Positions 34,754 through 44,182 of a DNA stretch of 57,483 nt are shown in pieces; within the stretch, counting starts at the first letter, position 1, and each line of letters starts with the position of its first letter. The position numbers and the translations under genes are program-made. The stretch is from Dehalococcoidia bacterium (GTDB lineage Bacteria > Chloroflexota > Dehalococcoidia > UBA2979). The DNA lies in NCBI GenBank assembly GCA_028279505.1, contig JANQNP010000038.1, positions 1 through 57,483 of the forward strand, written 5' to 3'. A model generated the notes under the pieces. The model had not been told where the DNA came from, made no database searches, and worked only from the letters and a program-made list of their open reading frames with translations.

Positions 34754-35746
34754 ATGGCCCAGCTCCGCGCGGACACCGTCCGCCTTCGCAAGCTCACCGG
34801 TCGGCCGATAGACCTCGACGCCTCGCTCGACTGGGACTGCTCCAGCCGCGGCTGGCACTGCTGTGTCGACAAGGCGATCCCACTCACGCCCTATGACGTG
34901 GTCCGCCTCCGCCACTCGACCGGCAAGACCTCGCAGCAACTGATCGACGACGGTCGGATCACCTTCCAGTGGCGCGGCGGACTCATGGCTGCCTGGCTCT
35001 CGCAGGTCCCCTACGAGCGCAAGCACCGCGCCTGTGTCTTCTACGAGGAGCTCACGAACACAGACATCGCCCGGATCCGGGACGAGGACCCCGACCGCTT
35101 CGCGAGCTTCCCGCCAAACGTCCAGCGCGCGGCGGACAGCCAGAGCGGCGGTAGTTATCGCGTCGCCGGTCTCTGCGGCGTCCACACCAACCGCCCCGAG
35201 GCCTGTCGCGCCTTCCCGTTCATGCTCAAGCCCGATTGGGCGGACGCCCCCGACCAGCCGCAGGTCGAAGAGGTGCACCGCTGTGGCACGTGCGCGCTCC
35301 GGACGAAGACCACAGCGCGCCAGATCATGCTCGACAACGGCCTCGACCAGTTCTGGCGCCCCGCGCAGGCCTGGCGCGAGATCAAGCTCTACCTCGTCTC
35401 GCGCGGCATGGCCTACGCGAACGACCCGAAGTACCGCGCGCTCCCACTGGACGTTGAACCCCGAACCGAACTCTGGGCCAATTGCTTCAACCCGGACGCC
35501 CTCGCCGCCGTCACTGAGGGCTTCCCCGACCAGTGGCAGCGCGACACAGACCTAGAAGGCGACGACCGGATCCTGCGACTCGTCCTCAACGAGGTACTAG
35601 ACCGAACCGACGCCCTCGTCGCCCAGTCCGGTGTCGCGATCGACGACCTCGGCCTGATCGACGAGTCCCCCGCGCAGCGCCCCGACCTCGACGAGCTACT
35701 CGATCCGTCGCGCCCCGTCCTCCCCGTGATCGCCCCCGCCGCCTAG
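34754..35746 (+). CDS. YkgJ-family cysteine-cluster protein
   Basis: A 330-residue protein with a Cys-rich N-terminal two-thirds. The Cys pattern starts DWDCSSRGWHCCVDKAIPLT, continues with ACVFYEE, then LCGVHTNRPEACRAFPF and finally HRCGTCALR. The RPxACRxFPF signature marks the YkgJ (formerly UPF0153) family, thought to bind zinc or an Fe-S cluster; the function is unknown. The region after residue 190 is helical and not recognised. It is a single gene between HxlR and a convergent CoA transferase. Confidence 0.75.
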   Translation: MAQLRADTVRLRKLTGRPIDLDASLDWDCSSRGWHCCVDKAIPLTPYDVVRLRHSTGKTSQQLIDDGRITFQWRGGLMAAWLSQVPYERKHRACVFYEELTNTDIARIRDEDPDRFASFPPNVQRAADSQSGGSYRVAGLCGVHTNRPEACRAFPFMLKPDWADAPDQPQVEEVHRCGTCALRTKTTARQIMLDNGLDQFWRPAQAWREIKLYLVSRGMAYANDPKYRALPLDVEPRTELWANCFNPDALAAVTEGFPDQWQRDTDLEGDDRILRLVLNEVLDRTDALVAQSGVAIDDLGLIDESPAQRPDLDELLDPSRPVLPVIAPAA

Positions 35747-35811
35747 CCCCGTCGACCGGCCGCCCCGCGCAGCCCCACTTCCGAGGCCCCTCGACCGCGC
35801 CGAGCGACCCG

Positions 35812-38334
35812 CTACGCCTCGAACCGCCCCCGGTACCCGTCATCGATTTCCGCCAGCCGCCCGTCAGCCAACGCCTCCTCGAGCTCCAACACCCGAGGGT
35901 TGACCAGCCCCTCCCGAGGTGCCGCCGCGACCACCCCCGCCGCGTACAGCTCGTCGATCGCGCGGTCGTCCATCCCGAGGACCCCTGACAGCACCTCGCG
36001 CGTGTGCTCCCCGAACGCCGGCGCGGGCCGCGCCTCCGACCGGCTTGCCGACATACGCCACGCCGCACGTGGAAACGGCCGTGCCCCGATCTCCGGGGCA
36101 TACGAGGGCGCCTCGACCATCTGCATGAACCCGCGATGCCGCAACTGCGGGTCGAGCCAGACATCTTTCGGACTCGCCACCACCGTCGCCTCGACCCCCG
36201 CAGCCTGCAGCGCCACCTCCAGCTCCGAGGCGTGCCACCGCCGCGTCGCTTCCCCGATCGCCGCGTCCACCTCGTTCTCGCGAGCCCGCCGTTCTGAGGC
36301 GGTGGCGAACCCGCCGGCTTCCATCCCCAGCACTCGACGCATCGAGGCGTACTGATCGTCCGAGGCCACCGAGATCGCGATCCAGGAATCGTCCTCGGCG
36401 CAGGGATACGCCCCCTGCGGGCAGCGCTCGAGGTCTCGGTTCCCCATCCGCTCCAGCACCCGCCCGTTCATCTCGAATTCGAGCATCGCCTCGGGCACTG
36501 TCGCCACGCCCGCCTCGTAGTGCGACAGGTCCAGCCACATCCCCTCGCCCGTCCGCTCCCGCCGCTCGAGCGCTGCGAGGATCGAGTACGTCCCGTAGTA
36601 CGCCCCGGCGACATCCGTGAACGCCACGCCCCATCCACCGGCCCCGCCACGCAGCGGCGGCTGCTCGGGGTGCCCGGTCAGGTGCATGAGCCCGTCCACC
36701 GACTCTGTGATCGGCCCGTACGCCTTGTAGTTCTGCCACGGCCCGCTCTGCCCGAACCCGCTCGAGGACAGCAGGATGATCTCCGGGTTGACCGCCTTCA
36801 GCTCCTCGTAGCTCAGTCCGAGGTTGGCGATCACCCGCGGCGTGAAGTTCTCCGCCACCACATCGCTCTCGGCGACCAGCTCGAGCAGCAGCTCCCGCCC
36901 CCGCTCGCTCCGCAGATCGATCGCCACACCGCGTTTGTTCCGGTTGAGGTGATGGAAGTTCCCGCCCACGTTGTAGTACTGCTCGTGGAGTTCGTTCCCC
37001 GGCTGTGGTCCCCACCGCACGCTGTCCGGCCGCGACTCCGCTTCCACTTTGATCACGTCGGCTCCGAGGGCTGCGAGCGGCGTGATCGCCAGCGGCAGCA
37101 CGAACACCATTCCCAACTCGAGGATCCGCACCCCCTCGAGGGGTAGCGCACCGCCGCCTCCAGCCTGCGCTGTGCGATCCTCCTCGTCGCCGAGCGCGCC
37201 GAACACCTCCTCGTTGTGCTCGCCGAGCCGGGGAGCGGGTCGCCTCACCGACCGGTCGACCACCCCACCGGTCAGCGGCACCGCGCCTGGCATCCGCACC
37301 GTCCCGGCCTCCGGGTGCGCCTGCTCGATGAAGAACTCCCGCTCCTCGAGGTGCGGACACGCCGCGATCTCCTCCGGCGTCTGGATCGAACTCATCGTCA
37401 GCCCGAACGCCTGTCCAGTGTGGAACAGATCTGCCTTCGTCCGCTGCGCGAACGCCTCCCCCGTGATCCGGTCCAGCTCCTCGTGGTGCGCGCGCCGCCC
37501 CACCGACGTGTCGAACGGCGCCTCCAGCAGCTCCGGCCGTTCGAGATACCCCGCGAACGACTCCCACCACACGTCGATCCCGGCATCCGAGGGCATCACC
37601 CACCCATCGAGGGCCGGCATCGCCTGCGACGTCATCAGCTGCGCCAACGTCGACGGCGCTCGCTGCACCACCGCCCCGGTGTGCGTGTACGCGTTCAGCG
37701 CCGGGAACCCGGTCAGCGCCACCGTTTCCTGCAGCGAGATATCGATCCGCTGCCCGACACCCGTGCGCTTCGCAAGCATCGAGGCCGTCAGCGTCGCTGC
37801 CGCTGCATTGACCCCGGCCAGGTGCTCGCCCTGGTGCAGCCCCTGCTTCACTGGCGGCCGGTCGGCCAGCCCGGTCATGTACATCATCCCGCTCGAGGCG
37901 TACGCACTCAGCTCCGACCCAACCCACCCCGCCTTCGGCCCGTCCTGCCCGTACGGACTGACGGAGCACACGACGAGCTGATCCGGCAGGCCGCCGATTC
38001 GCTCCGCCAGCTCGTCGAAGACCCCGGCCCCGAGGTTCTCAACCACCGCATCCGCGCCCTCGAGCAGAACCCGCAGCCGCCCCATTCCCTCGTCGCCCTC
38101 GAGGTCCAGCACCACCCCGCGCTTCCCGTGGTTCAGGTACAGGAACATCCCGCTGCGCTCGGGATCGACTTCGTCCCGAACGAACGGCCCACTCTGCCGC
38201 GAGGCGTCCCCTCGAGGCGGCTCCACCTTGATCACCTGCGCGCCGAAGTCAGCGAGCAGCCGCGCCCCGAACGCAGCCGAGATGCCACTCCCGAGTTCGA
38301 GCACCCGCAGCCCGTCGTCAGCCCACAGGCTCAA
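35812..38334 (-). CDS. Double-length class III CoA transferase, second paralog
   Basis: An 840-residue protein with two CaiB/BaiF domains, paralogous to the one at 27041-29455. Domain 1 starts DGLRVLELGSGISAAFGARL, and domain 2 starts PLEGVRILELGMVFVLPLAI. The second half keeps the catalytic Asp (AFTDVAGAYYG, D574). In the first half the same position is Glu (HQGEHLAG, E170). The start is TTG at 38334, with a stop closely upstream in frame, so no better start is available. The protein probably activates a carboxylic acid with CoA for breakdown. It is followed at once by an LLM oxidoreductase in the other order of the same strand. Confidence 0.88.
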   Translation of the reverse strand: MSLWADDGLRVLELGSGISAAFGARLLADFGAQVIKVEPPRGDASRQSGPFVRDEVDPERSGMFLYLNHGKRGVVLDLEGDEGMGRLRVLLEGADAVVENLGAGVFDELAERIGGLPDQLVVCSVSPYGQDGPKAGWVGSELSAYASSGMMYMTGLADRPPVKQGLHQGEHLAGVNAAAATLTASMLAKRTGVGQRIDISLQETVALTGFPALNAYTHTGAVVQRAPSTLAQLMTSQAMPALDGWVMPSDAGIDVWWESFAGYLERPELLEAPFDTSVGRRAHHEELDRITGEAFAQRTKADLFHTGQAFGLTMSSIQTPEEIAACPHLEEREFFIEQAHPEAGTVRMPGAVPLTGGVVDRSVRRPAPRLGEHNEEVFGALGDEEDRTAQAGGGGALPLEGVRILELGMVFVLPLAITPLAALGADVIKVEAESRPDSVRWGPQPGNELHEQYYNVGGNFHHLNRNKRGVAIDLRSERGRELLLELVAESDVVAENFTPRVIANLGLSYEELKAVNPEIILLSSSGFGQSGPWQNYKAYGPITESVDGLMHLTGHPEQPPLRGGAGGWGVAFTDVAGAYYGTYSILAALERRERTGEGMWLDLSHYEAGVATVPEAMLEFEMNGRVLERMGNRDLERCPQGAYPCAEDDSWIAISVASDDQYASMRRVLGMEAGGFATASERRARENEVDAAIGEATRRWHASELEVALQAAGVEATVVASPKDVWLDPQLRHRGFMQMVEAPSYAPEIGARPFPRAAWRMSASRSEARPAPAFGEHTREVLSGVLGMDDRAIDELYAAGVVAAAPREGLVNPRVLELEEALADGRLAEIDDGYRGRFEA

Positions 38335-38403
38335 CTCAACCCCCGAGCTTCATGGCGGACTTTCACGCGCAGGCCGGAACGGCCGACAGCGGCTCGAAGA
38401 CCC

Positions 38404-39588
38404 TCAGGAGGGGGTCGAAGGCCCCGAAGACCTCTTGGCGGCGAGCTTGTCGATCTCCGCCTGCACCGCCTCGCGGGCAAACCCGACGAACTCCTCGCGA
38501 TTCCGGTGGCTGAAGTCGTAGCTCTCCTCGCGCAGCTCGTTCTTCCGCTGGAAGTGCGGGATCACGTACCGCGCCATCAGCTCGTAGTGACGCTTCGTCG
38601 CTGCGAAGTCCGCCCAGTTGTGCGCCAGCTCCATGTACGCCCCGAAGCCGCCCGTCCCCTCGAGCAGCTTCTCGATGTGCGCGATCGCGTCGTCCGGCGT
38701 CCCGATCGCCGCCATGTTGTTCTCGACGAGGAACTCCAACGCATCCTCGATGTCGTCGGGCACGATCGGGAACGTCGTCACGTCCCGGAAGTACTGCGCC
38801 CACCGCTCGAGGCCAAATCGCACGTTCTCGCGCGCCTGCTCCTTGGTATCCGCGATGTGCCCGAAGCTCACGAGGCGCCACACGCTCCGGTCCGCCACCT
38901 GCCCGTGCTCGGCCGCCGCCTCCTCGTACACCCCCCAGTTGTGGATGTGCCGCTCCATCGCCTCGTCCGAGGTGCCGCCGATCGACAGCATCCCCAGCCC
39001 GTGCCGCCCCGCCGCCAGCGCACCCGCCGGCGATCCCGCGGACGCAACCGCCATCTCGATCCGCGGTCTCGTGTACGAGGGCAACTGCAGCTGCGCCTGG
39101 TTCAGCTCGAACCAGTCTGTCTTGGCGTCGACCTGCTTCCCCTCCAGCAGTGGCATCAGTACATCGATCGCCTCGTTCATCATTCGCCGCTGATCGCGCG
39201 GATCGATCCCCATCCGGTAGGCGTCACCTGCGAGGGCGCCCGGCCCCATCCCGAACATCGCCCGCCCGCGCGTCATGTGATCGAGCTGGACCATCCGGTC
39301 CGCCGTCATGAACGGGTGGTGGTACGGCAGCGACACCACGCCGGTCCCGAGCCGGATCTGCTTCGTCCGCTCCGCGGCCGACGCGATGAACAGTTCCGGC
39401 GACGCGATGATCTCGTACCCGCCCGAGTGATGCTCCCCGATCCACGCCTCGTCGTACCCCAGCTGATCGAGGTGCTCGACCAGCTCCAGGTCGCGGTCGA
39501 TCGCCGCCGTCGGGTCCTCGTCCATCGGATGGAACGGCGCCAGGAAGATCCCGAACTTCAGATGCCCGGGCGTCTCGCTCGAGGTCAT
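38404..39588 (-). CDS. LLM-class flavin-dependent monooxygenase
   Basis: A 394-residue luciferase-like monooxygenase. It starts LKFGIFLAPFHPMDEDPTAA and has YDEAWIGEHHSGGYE, the GEHH motif typical of flavin-dependent limonene monooxygenase-like and alkanal monooxygenase-like proteins. The segment MTRGRAMFGMGPGALAGD forms the flavin pocket. The substrate would be a hydrophobic organic compound; a flavin reductase partner is not in the window. GAGGAGCGCGAC precedes the ATG. The neighbouring CoA transferase in the same direction (70 bases after its stop) suggests a shared pathway. Confidence 0.88.
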   Translation of the reverse strand: MTSSETPGHLKFGIFLAPFHPMDEDPTAAIDRDLELVEHLDQLGYDEAWIGEHHSGGYEIIASPELFIASAAERTKQIRLGTGVVSLPYHHPFMTADRMVQLDHMTRGRAMFGMGPGALAGDAYRMGIDPRDQRRMMNEAIDVLMPLLEGKQVDAKTDWFELNQAQLQLPSYTRPRIEMAVASAGSPAGALAAGRHGLGMLSIGGTSDEAMERHIHNWGVYEEAAAEHGQVADRSVWRLVSFGHIADTKEQARENVRFGLERWAQYFRDVTTFPIVPDDIEDALEFLVENNMAAIGTPDDAIAHIEKLLEGTGGFGAYMELAHNWADFAATKRHYELMARYVIPHFQRKNELREESYDFSHRNREEFVGFAREAVQAEIDKLAAKRSSGPSTPS

Positions 39589-39736
39589 GTCGCGCTCCTC
39601 ACAACGTGGTCGGCCCGCGCAGCATAGCCCGCCCGCACGGCTCGAACGACGCAGCCGCGCCACCCAACGACGCCGCAGGCGAAAGGCGCGATAATCCGCC
39701 CGCAGCCCTCCGAGGGGCGGCGCACGAGGAGGCTCC

Positions 39737-40648
39737 ATGGTCCGCGTCATCGATCTCGAGTGCAGCGCCCCTACCTCCGCCGTGAAGCAGTGGGGCGACA
39801 CCACCCCGGCCCGCCACCCCGAAGGCTCTGGTCTCACCTGGATGGGCCAGGAGCCGCAGCAGCGGGAAGGCTGGGGCTTCGACAACTACAACGAGATCTT
39901 TGGCACACGCCGTGAGCGCGAGGATGGCGCCGGCCCCATCCAGCAGACCTTCGAGGAGTTCAACGCCGAGCTCGAGGCCAACGGCGTCGAGAAGGCCTTC
40001 ATGGCCCACCCCAACCCGATCACCGTCGCCGCCGTCCGCGAGCGACCTGACCTATATATGGGTCTCGCCCGCCTCAGCCCCTTCGACGGCATGCTCGGCG
40101 TCCGCGAGTTCGAACGCCTCGTCCGGGAGGACGGCCTCTGCGGCCTCATGATCCAGCCGCTCGAGGAACGCCTCCCCGCCAGCGACCGTCGTTACTACCC
40201 GCTCTACACCAAGGCCGCGGAGCTCGGCGTCCCGATCCGCATCTACGCCACGATGAACTACGCTACCGATCGGCCCTACGACCTCGGCCACCCGAGCCAC
40301 CTCGACCAGGTCGCCGGCGACTTCCCCGAGACCCCGATCATCGCCGGCCTCGGCGGCTGGCCCTGGATCAACGAGATGGTCGCTCTCGTCCGCCGCCACT
40401 CCAACCTCTACATGGACACGGCCGCCCACCACCCGAGGTACTTCGCCACCCCCGGCTCCGGCTGGGAGATGCTGATGCAGTTCGGCAACACCCTCATCCA
40501 GGACAAGGTGCTCGCTGCGTTCTCCCCCGCCACCCTCGGCGAGTCTTACGCCGCCATGATCGAGGCCTACCTCGACCTCCCGCTCAAAGACGCCGTCAAG
40601 GAGAAGTGGCTTTTCGGCAACGCCGCCCGCCTCTTCGAGATCGACTGA
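39737..40648 (+). CDS. Amidohydrolase-2-like protein lacking metal ligands
   Basis: A 303-residue TIM-barrel protein of the amidohydrolase-2 (ACMSD-like) family. The fold is supported by the order IDLE, LARLSPFDG, PLYTKAAELGVPIRIY, HPSHLDQVAGDFPE and the late KEKWLFGNAARLFEI. But the expected metal ligands are not found: the first strand reads DLECSA instead of D-x-H-x-H, the fifth-strand His is absent (IYATMNYA), the later HLG is GLGGWPW, and the final GSD is AFSPA. It may be inactive, metal-free, or a decarboxylase-like variant. GGAGGCTCC gives a strong start. It stands divergent from the LLM gene. Confidence 0.78.
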   Translation: MVRVIDLECSAPTSAVKQWGDTTPARHPEGSGLTWMGQEPQQREGWGFDNYNEIFGTRREREDGAGPIQQTFEEFNAELEANGVEKAFMAHPNPITVAAVRERPDLYMGLARLSPFDGMLGVREFERLVREDGLCGLMIQPLEERLPASDRRYYPLYTKAAELGVPIRIYATMNYATDRPYDLGHPSHLDQVAGDFPETPIIAGLGGWPWINEMVALVRRHSNLYMDTAAHHPRYFATPGSGWEMLMQFGNTLIQDKVLAAFSPATLGESYAAMIEAYLDLPLKDAVKEKWLFGNAARLFEID

Positions 40649-40743
40649 CCCACCGGCCTGAACCCCGGCGGGACTACGGCGCCTCGCTGGACCGCACCGT
40701 CCGTCGGCGCTCTACTGCTGCGTCTGCGAAACGAGGAGCTGTC

Positions 40744-41250
40744 ATGAGAATCCTGCCGCTGATCGCCGCCGCCAGCGTCGCGCTGCTCGTCGCCTGCGGT
40801 GGCGATGACGATGTGACCGCAACTCCCGAGGCGGATCGAGACGCCGGCGCTACGCCGGCGGCAAGCGCCCCCGACTCCGGTGCCGATTCAGGTGGCTCCT
40901 GCGAGCTGCTCACCGCAGCCGACCTGGCCGCCGCCGGCCTCAGCGGCGTCAGCGATCCGATCCCCAACGACCTCGCCTCGTCCGACGAGTGCGGCTTCGA
41001 CGTCGATGGCGGCACCGTCTCCGTCACCTACTACACCGAGAGCGAGGCCGTCGCGCTCGGCCCGAATCTCTACCCCGACACCGAAGTCCTCGAAGGCGTC
41101 GGCGATGAGGCCTGGTACGTCGAAGGCCTGCGACTCGCCCAGGTCCGTCTCGCCGACGGCCGGGTCATCAGCATTCAAGACAACACCGACACCGAGGACC
41201 TGGAGGCGCTGCTCACCGCGCTCGCAACGGCCGCCGCCGAGCGCGGCTAG
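40744..41250 (+). CDS. Small exported lipoprotein
   Basis: A 168-residue lipoprotein. The signal peptide ends LLVAC with lipid attachment at C18, then GGDDD and an Ala/Asp/Ser linker. The folded part begins CELLTAADLAAAGLSG and has a second Cys in DECGFDVDGG; the two probably form a disulfide. The pattern resembles DUF3558-like actinobacterial lipoproteins, but I do not assign a function. I start at the ATG at 40744 with GAGGAGCTGTC upstream. Its TAG stop shares CTAG with the stop of the convergent lpd gene. Confidence 0.78.
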   Translation: MRILPLIAAASVALLVACGGDDDVTATPEADRDAGATPAASAPDSGADSGGSCELLTAADLAAAGLSGVSDPIPNDLASSDECGFDVDGGTVSVTYYTESEAVALGPNLYPDTEVLEGVGDEAWYVEGLRLAQVRLADGRVISIQDNTDTEDLEALLTALATAAAERG

Positions 41251-42641
41251 CCGCGCGCCGCCCGGAAGTAGTGGATCGCCTCGCCGCTCGCGGCGAGCGC
41301 GGCCTCCCGCACGCTCTCGCCCAGCGTCGGGTGGGCGTGCACCGTCTGGCCGATCTCCAGCGGCGTCGACTCTAAGGTCCGTGCCACCGCCACCTCCGCG
41401 AGGAGTTCCCCCGCCTCCGGCCCGACCGCGTGGAACCCCAGCAGCTCACCCGTCTCCGCGTCGTGGATCAGCTTCGCGAACCCCTCGACGCTGCCCATCG
41501 CCACGGCACGACCGTTCGCGGCAACCGGGAACCGACCGACCCGCACCTCGCCCCGTTCGCGCGCCGCCGCCTCGGTCAACCCGATCGCCGCCACCTGCGG
41601 CGAGGTGTAGACCACCCGCGGCATCCAGTCGTAGTCCAGCGGCGTCGGCTCCAGCCCCGCGATCGCCTCCACGGCGACCACTCCCTGCGCCGACGCGACG
41701 TGCGCCAGCGTCAGCCGCCCGGTCACGTCGCCGATCGCGTACACCCCACCCGCCGAGGTCGCGCCAAGCTCGTCCGTCTGTACGTAGCCACGCTCATCGA
41801 GGGCGACTCCGGCCCCTTCGAGGCCGATCCCGCCGCTGTTCGGCTCGATCCCCACCGCCGCGATCGCGCACTCGGCGCGAACCGTCTCGTGCCCGCCATC
41901 CGAGGCGATCGTGACCGCGACGCCGTCCGCCTCGACTCGCAGCTCATCGACCTGCGTGTCGGTGACGACGCGGATCCCGCGTCGCCGGAATGACTCCGTC
42001 AGCACCGCGCTCGCCTCCGGGTCGCCCTCGTCCAGCACGCGCTCGCTCCGTTCGAGGAGCGTCACCTCCGCGCCGAACGCGCCGTAGACGTCTGCGAACT
42101 CGAGGCCGACACAACCGCCGCCGATGATCACCGCCGATGCCGGTCGAGCCCGGCGCGCCAGCGCCTCTCGGCTCGTCATCACTCGCTCGCCGTCCACCGG
42201 CCAGAACGACCGTGGCCGTCCACCCGTCGCGATGATCACGTGCGGTGCCTCGATCTGCTCGCCCGACGGCGTTACCTCGAGGCGAGTCGGTGCGCTGAGG
42301 CGCGCGCTCCCGCGGAAGACCGTCACCGTGTGCTGGTCGAGTAGGAACTCCACGCCTCGCACCACTTGGTCCACCACGTGCCGGCTGCGGTCGACCGCCG
42401 CCCCGAGGTCGAGTGACAGCCCCTCGTACCGCACGCCAAACTCCGGCCCGCGGCGCGCGAGCTCGGCCAGCTCCGCGCTGCGGAGCAGCGCCTTCGCGGG
42501 AATGCACCCCCAGTTGAGGCAGACCCCGCCGAGCGCTTCGCGCTCGACGACCGCCACCGACATCCCCAGCTGCGCCGCGCGGATCGCCGCCACGTACCCG
42601 CCGGGCCCGCCGCCGACGATCGCCAGGTCGAATCGATGCAT
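41247..42641 (-). CDS. lpdA: Dihydrolipoyl dehydrogenase (E3)
   Basis: A 464-residue FAD flavoprotein that reoxidises dihydrolipoamide on E2 with NAD(+). The FAD loop is DLAIVGGGPGGYVAAIRAAQ. The redox pair is GGVCLNWGCIPAK, the NAD loop VIIGGGCVGLEFADVYG, and the late base HAHPTLGES. All key residues are present. It is the last gene of the 2-oxoacid dehydrogenase operon, six bases after the carrier protein stop. Its TAG stop overlaps the convergent lipoprotein stop. Confidence 0.95.
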   Translation of the reverse strand: MHRFDLAIVGGGPGGYVAAIRAAQLGMSVAVVEREALGGVCLNWGCIPAKALLRSAELAELARRGPEFGVRYEGLSLDLGAAVDRSRHVVDQVVRGVEFLLDQHTVTVFRGSARLSAPTRLEVTPSGEQIEAPHVIIATGGRPRSFWPVDGERVMTSREALARRARPASAVIIGGGCVGLEFADVYGAFGAEVTLLERSERVLDEGDPEASAVLTESFRRRGIRVVTDTQVDELRVEADGVAVTIASDGGHETVRAECAIAAVGIEPNSGGIGLEGAGVALDERGYVQTDELGATSAGGVYAIGDVTGRLTLAHVASAQGVVAVEAIAGLEPTPLDYDWMPRVVYTSPQVAAIGLTEAAARERGEVRVGRFPVAANGRAVAMGSVEGFAKLIHDAETGELLGFHAVGPEAGELLAEVAVARTLESTPLEIGQTVHAHPTLGESVREAALAASGEAIHYFRAARG

Positions 42642-42647
42642 CGAGGG

Positions 42648-42902
42648 CTAACCCGCGCCTGCGGCGCGCGCGTCGAGGTACCCGACTAGGTCGTCGAGGC
42701 TGATCAGCTCGCCGTAGTCGTCCTCCGGGATCTCGATCCCGGTCGCCTCGTCGATAGCGATCACGAAGTTCAGGAAGTCCATCGAATCGACGTCCAGCTC
42801 CTCGCGGAGGGCCGCGTCGCGCGGCACGGTATCGAGGTCGATCTCCGGCCGCAGCTCTCTGAGCAGCCGCCGCACGGTCGCTTCGGTGGTCGAGGTCGTC
42901 AT
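42648..42902 (-). CDS. Acyl carrier protein within a 2-oxoacid dehydrogenase operon
   Basis: An 84-residue carrier protein. The phosphopantetheine site is S40 in ELDVDSMDFLNF, followed by an acidic helix (EIPEDDYGELISLDDLV) as in ACPs that work with discrete enzymes. The ATG overlaps the E2 stop in ATGA, so it is translationally coupled. It sits between E2 and E3 instead of in a fatty-acid gene group. It may accept an acyl group made by the dehydrogenase complex or by the ligase at the operon head. It could instead be a carrier used in lipoyl or branched-chain primer synthesis. Confidence 0.92.
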   Translation of the reverse strand: MTTSTTEATVRRLLRELRPEIDLDTVPRDAALREELDVDSMDFLNFVIAIDEATGIEIPEDDYGELISLDDLVGYLDARAAGAG

Positions 42903-44182
42903 AGCTGCTCCGGTTGCTGCAGGAGTCGGTCGATCGCCGCGAGGAACAGCGCCCCTCGGTGCCCGTTGCTCGCGCGGTGGTCGCCCGACAACGAGGCATG
43001 CACCTGCAGCCGCGCGCCGACCATCCCATCTTCCGCCCACGGTCGCTCCACGAGCTTGCCGAACCCGACAAGCGCCACCTGCGGCGGATAGATCAGTCCG
43101 AAGACCGTATCCACCCCGCGCTCGCCGAGGTTCGTGACTGTGATCGTCCCCGAGGTCAGCTCGGACCCGCGCAGCCCGCCACCGCGCGCCCGCTGCACGA
43201 CGTCGCGCAGCGCCGCCATCAGCTCGCCGAGCTCGAGCTGATCGGCGTCCTGGATCGCCGGCGCGATCAGCCCGCCGTCCGGCAGCGACACGCCAACTCC
43301 GAGGTGAACCGGCCCGCTCGCCTCGAATCGATCGTCGCGCCAGAACCCGTTGACCTCCGGCACCTCGTGCACCGCGAGCGCGACCGCGCGCAACAGCAAG
43401 GCGGAGTACAGCAGCCGCTCGCGGACGGGCCGCTGCCGGTTCTCGTTCTCCAGCCAGCGCATCGCTGCGCTCATGTCGATCCACGTATCGAGGTAGTAGT
43501 GCGGGATCTCGCGATGCGACCGTGCCATCGCCACGCCGACCGCGCGCTGAATCGACGCCGCCCGCTCACGGTCGGCTCCCTCCGAGGGCGTCCCAACCGC
43601 CTCGCTCGCAGGCGGTGCGGTCGGGCCTTCCGAGGCGGGGGCCGCTTCCGAAGGCTGCCCCGCGGCACGTTCCACGTCGGCCTTCGTGACCGCCCCGCCG
43701 AGTCCGCTGCCGGCCACCGTCGACACGTCGACACCGAGTTGGGTGGCGACGCGCCGCGCCAACGGCGAGACCCGCGGCCGCCCACCGGCGACGGCCGCGG
43801 CCGGCGCAGGTGCCGGCGGTGCGACGGGCGCCACCGGTGGAGGCGGAGGTGGCGCCGGCGCCGCTATCGGTACGGCTGGTGCAGGCGGTGGTGCTGGCGC
43901 GGCTTCCGAGGTCGGCGCAACCGGCGACGGGGTCGCGGGCGTCGCGCCCTCGCTGCTGAGCGTCGCGAGGGGCGTCCCGACCGGCACCTTGCGTCCCACC
44001 TCAACGAGCAGTGCCTCGATCACGCCGCCTTGCCATATTTCGACGTCGATCTCCGCCTTGTCCGTATCGATCGTGGCCACGATGTCGCCGCGCGCGACCG
44101 TGTCGCCGGGCTGCACGAACCACTCGACGACCGTCCCCTCCTCCATGTCCGCGCCCAGCGAGGGCATCAGGAACTCAGCCAT
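42899..44182 (-). CDS. 2-oxoacid dehydrogenase E2 acyltransferase
   Basis: A 427-residue E2 component. A lipoyl domain has the modified lysine K42 in [10 protein letters not shown] Pro/Ala linker follows, then a peripheral-subunit-binding domain ([20 protein letters not shown]) and the catalytic core. The end motif reads [13 protein letters not shown]: His402 is present, but the usual Asp four residues later (DHRxxDG) is Asn406. This may lower acyl transfer or reflect another subfamily. The start at 44182 is within the E1-beta gene by 8 bases. It transfers the acyl group from E1 to CoA, and perhaps to the neighbouring carrier protein. Confidence 0.92.
   Translation of the reverse strand: MAEFLMPSLGADMEEGTVVEWFVQPGDTVARGDIVATIDTDKAEIDVEIWQGGVIEALLVEVGRKVPVGTPLATLSSEGATPATPSPVAPTSEAAPAPPPAPAVPIAAPAPPPPPPVAPVAPPAPAPAAAVAGGRPRVSPLARRVATQLGVDVSTVAGSGLGGAVTKADVERAAGQPSEAAPASEGPTAPPASEAVGTPSEGADRERAASIQRAVGVAMARSHREIPHYYLDTWIDMSAAMRWLENENRQRPVRERLLYSALLLRAVALAVHEVPEVNGFWRDDRFEASGPVHLGVGVSLPDGGLIAPAIQDADQLELGELMAALRDVVQRARGGGLRGSELTSGTITVTNLGERGVDTVFGLIYPPQVALVGFGKLVERPWAEDGMVGARLQVHASLSGDHRASNGHRGALFLAAIDRLLQQPEQL

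Noticed and set aside
37216..39627. 803-residue plus-strand open frame
   Set aside because: It lies opposite the CoA transferase and LLM genes, is Arg/His/Pro-rich, and spans two real genes.
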